From: an uncultured Muribaculaceae bacterium
Lineage (GTDB): Bacteria > Bacteroidota > Bacteroidia > Bacteroidales > Muribaculaceae
DNA length: 64,000 nt
Assembly (NCBI GenBank): GCA_905233915.1
Contig: CAJOFM010000011.1
Location: 1-64,000 of the forward strand
Direction of reading: 5' to 3'
The translations under genes were made by a program, and so were the position numbers. Under the pieces are notes generated by a model that was not told the DNA's origin, searched no databases, and saw only the letters and a program-made list of their open reading frames with translations. Shown here piece by piece: positions 63,375 through 64,000 of the stretch. Each line of letters opens with the position of its first letter. The first letter of the stretch is position 1.

Positions 63375-63857
63375 ATGAATGACAAGAGCATACTTGAGGA
63401 CCTGTTCAGGCAACACTACGGCAAGATGATACATCTGGCCAGAACCTTGCTGCACGATGATGCCGAGGCCCAGGACGTGGTCCAGGACGTGTTTGCCCGC
63501 CTGCTGGAAAACAGGTACCAGATGACGGGCAGCAAGACCGAGGCCTACTTGATGAGTGCCGTGCGCAACGGCTGCCTGAACCACATCAGGAAAATGCTGT
63601 TGCGGGAGCGCTTCAAGCACCTCCATCCACTGGACGAGGCGGATGACACGCGCCCCATCGAGGAAGTGCTGGCCGACCTTGACCGGATTAACGCCATCGT
63701 CGATGACCAAATCGAGGAGCCGCAACGCACCATCTTCCGCCTGCGCTTTGACGAGGATTTGACCTTCCAGGAAATCGCCACACGCCTTGATATGAGCGTG
63801 GGCAACGTCTATAAGTACTTGCGTCAGTGTATCAATCGCATCAAGAGTTTAATCTAA
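63375..63857 (+). CDS. ECF-family RNA polymerase sigma-70 factor
   Basis: 160 aa alternative sigma factor. Region 2 about 10-75 (LFRQHYGKMIHLARTLLHDDAEAQDVVQDVFARLLEN) and region 4 about 108-157 (QRTIFRLRFDEDLTFQEIATRLDMSVGNVYKYL, helix-turn-helix). No N-terminal extension. Its TAA overlaps the ATG of the next gene by one base. In Bacteroidales such pairs control surface polysaccharide, iron or stress genes; the regulon is not visible here. Confidence 0.92.
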   Translation: MNDKSILEDLFRQHYGKMIHLARTLLHDDAEAQDVVQDVFARLLENRYQMTGSKTEAYLMSAVRNGCLNHIRKMLLRERFKHLHPLDEADDTRPIEEVLADLDRINAIVDDQIEEPQRTIFRLRFDEDLTFQEIATRLDMSVGNVYKYLRQCINRIKSLI

Positions 63858-64000
63858 TGACACCAACCGCAATGGAAACGAACAACAACATCGACCGTCT
63901 GCTGGCAATGCTGGACCATCCCGAGCGTTACAGCGAACAAGAAATCATGGATACCGTCAACCATGACGACGAGACGCGCGAGTTCTACCGCTGTCTCACT
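63857..64000 (+). CDS. Start of a gene coupled to the ECF sigma factor (cut by window end)
   Basis: Forty-eight codons are visible, starting MTPTAMETNNNIDRLLAMLD and continuing HPERYSEQEIMDTVNHDDET. The start overlaps the sigma stop (TAATG). Position suggests an anti-sigma or sigma-associated membrane protein, but the visible part has no membrane helix and no family signature I can assign. Confidence 0.6.
   Translation, partial: MTPTAMETNNNIDRLLAMLDHPERYSEQEIMDTVNHDDETREFYRCLT

Overview
The window is a stretch of Bacteroidales (Bacteroidota) chromosome. The evidence is a SusC/SusD pair, N-terminal carboxypeptidase-like and TonB-plug architecture, a type IX secretion C-terminal tail, a pyrophosphate-dependent phosphofructokinase, and many promoters matching the Bacteroides vegetative consensus TTTG-N19/20-TAnnTTTG. 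Abundant dockerin-type C-terminal repeats and streptopain-like (C10) proteases fit a gut or rumen lineage such as Muribaculaceae or Prevotellaceae; that family-level placement is inference.

Layout: (1) 0.2-10.3 kb is a starch utilisation locus on the minus strand: dockerin-tagged GH13 amylase, SusR-like membrane regulator, then susC, susD and a lipoprotein with three CBM26-like starch-binding repeats. (2) 10.7-15.9 kb holds plus-strand housekeeping genes: acyl-CoA synthetase, prfB (no programmed frameshift), argB, asd, with an odd repeat and hairpin tract before asd. (3) 16.0-20.1 kb is an AT-richer pair: membrane-tethered AraC-type regulator and a large secreted protein with a T9SS-like tail. 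(4) 20.3-23.6 kb: PAS protein and D-2-hydroxyacid dehydrogenase, then HU and a membrane HU-LysM fusion. (5) 23.6-27.6 kb is a dTDP-amino-sugar operon: rfbA, two ketoisomerase-like cupins, aminotransferase, SGNH-like membrane protein. (6) pfp at 28-29.6 kb. (7) 30.1-45.1 kb is a tandem array of four very large C10 proteases, each with its own promoter, a dockerin-type tail and a downstream GC-rich hairpin. (8) 45.4-48.4 kb: cation efflux protein and a two-gene ABC transporter. (9) 48.4-51.6 kb: two further dockerin-type proteins (SUMF1-like and BspA-like). (10) 51.7-52.6 kb: divergent rpmH and efp. (11) 52.7-61.1 kb is a long minus-strand run mixing translation and envelope genes: tsaC, glycosylphosphotransferase, ClC channel, PAP2 phosphatase, fmt, riboflavin synthase, phosphoesterase, SPOR lipoprotein. 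(12) glnS, then an ECF sigma factor and the start of its partner gene at the window edge.

The most unusual signal is a set of seven intergenic tandem arrays with an exact 7-bp period. Each begins at, or overlaps, the stop codon of the upstream gene, and most fill the gap to the next co-directional gene. They belong to three different heptamer families (TTTAGGC-like, ACTGAAA-like, GTTAGRA-like), but every family carries one stop codon per unit on the sense strand. Because 7 is not a multiple of 3, three consecutive units place stops in all three frames.
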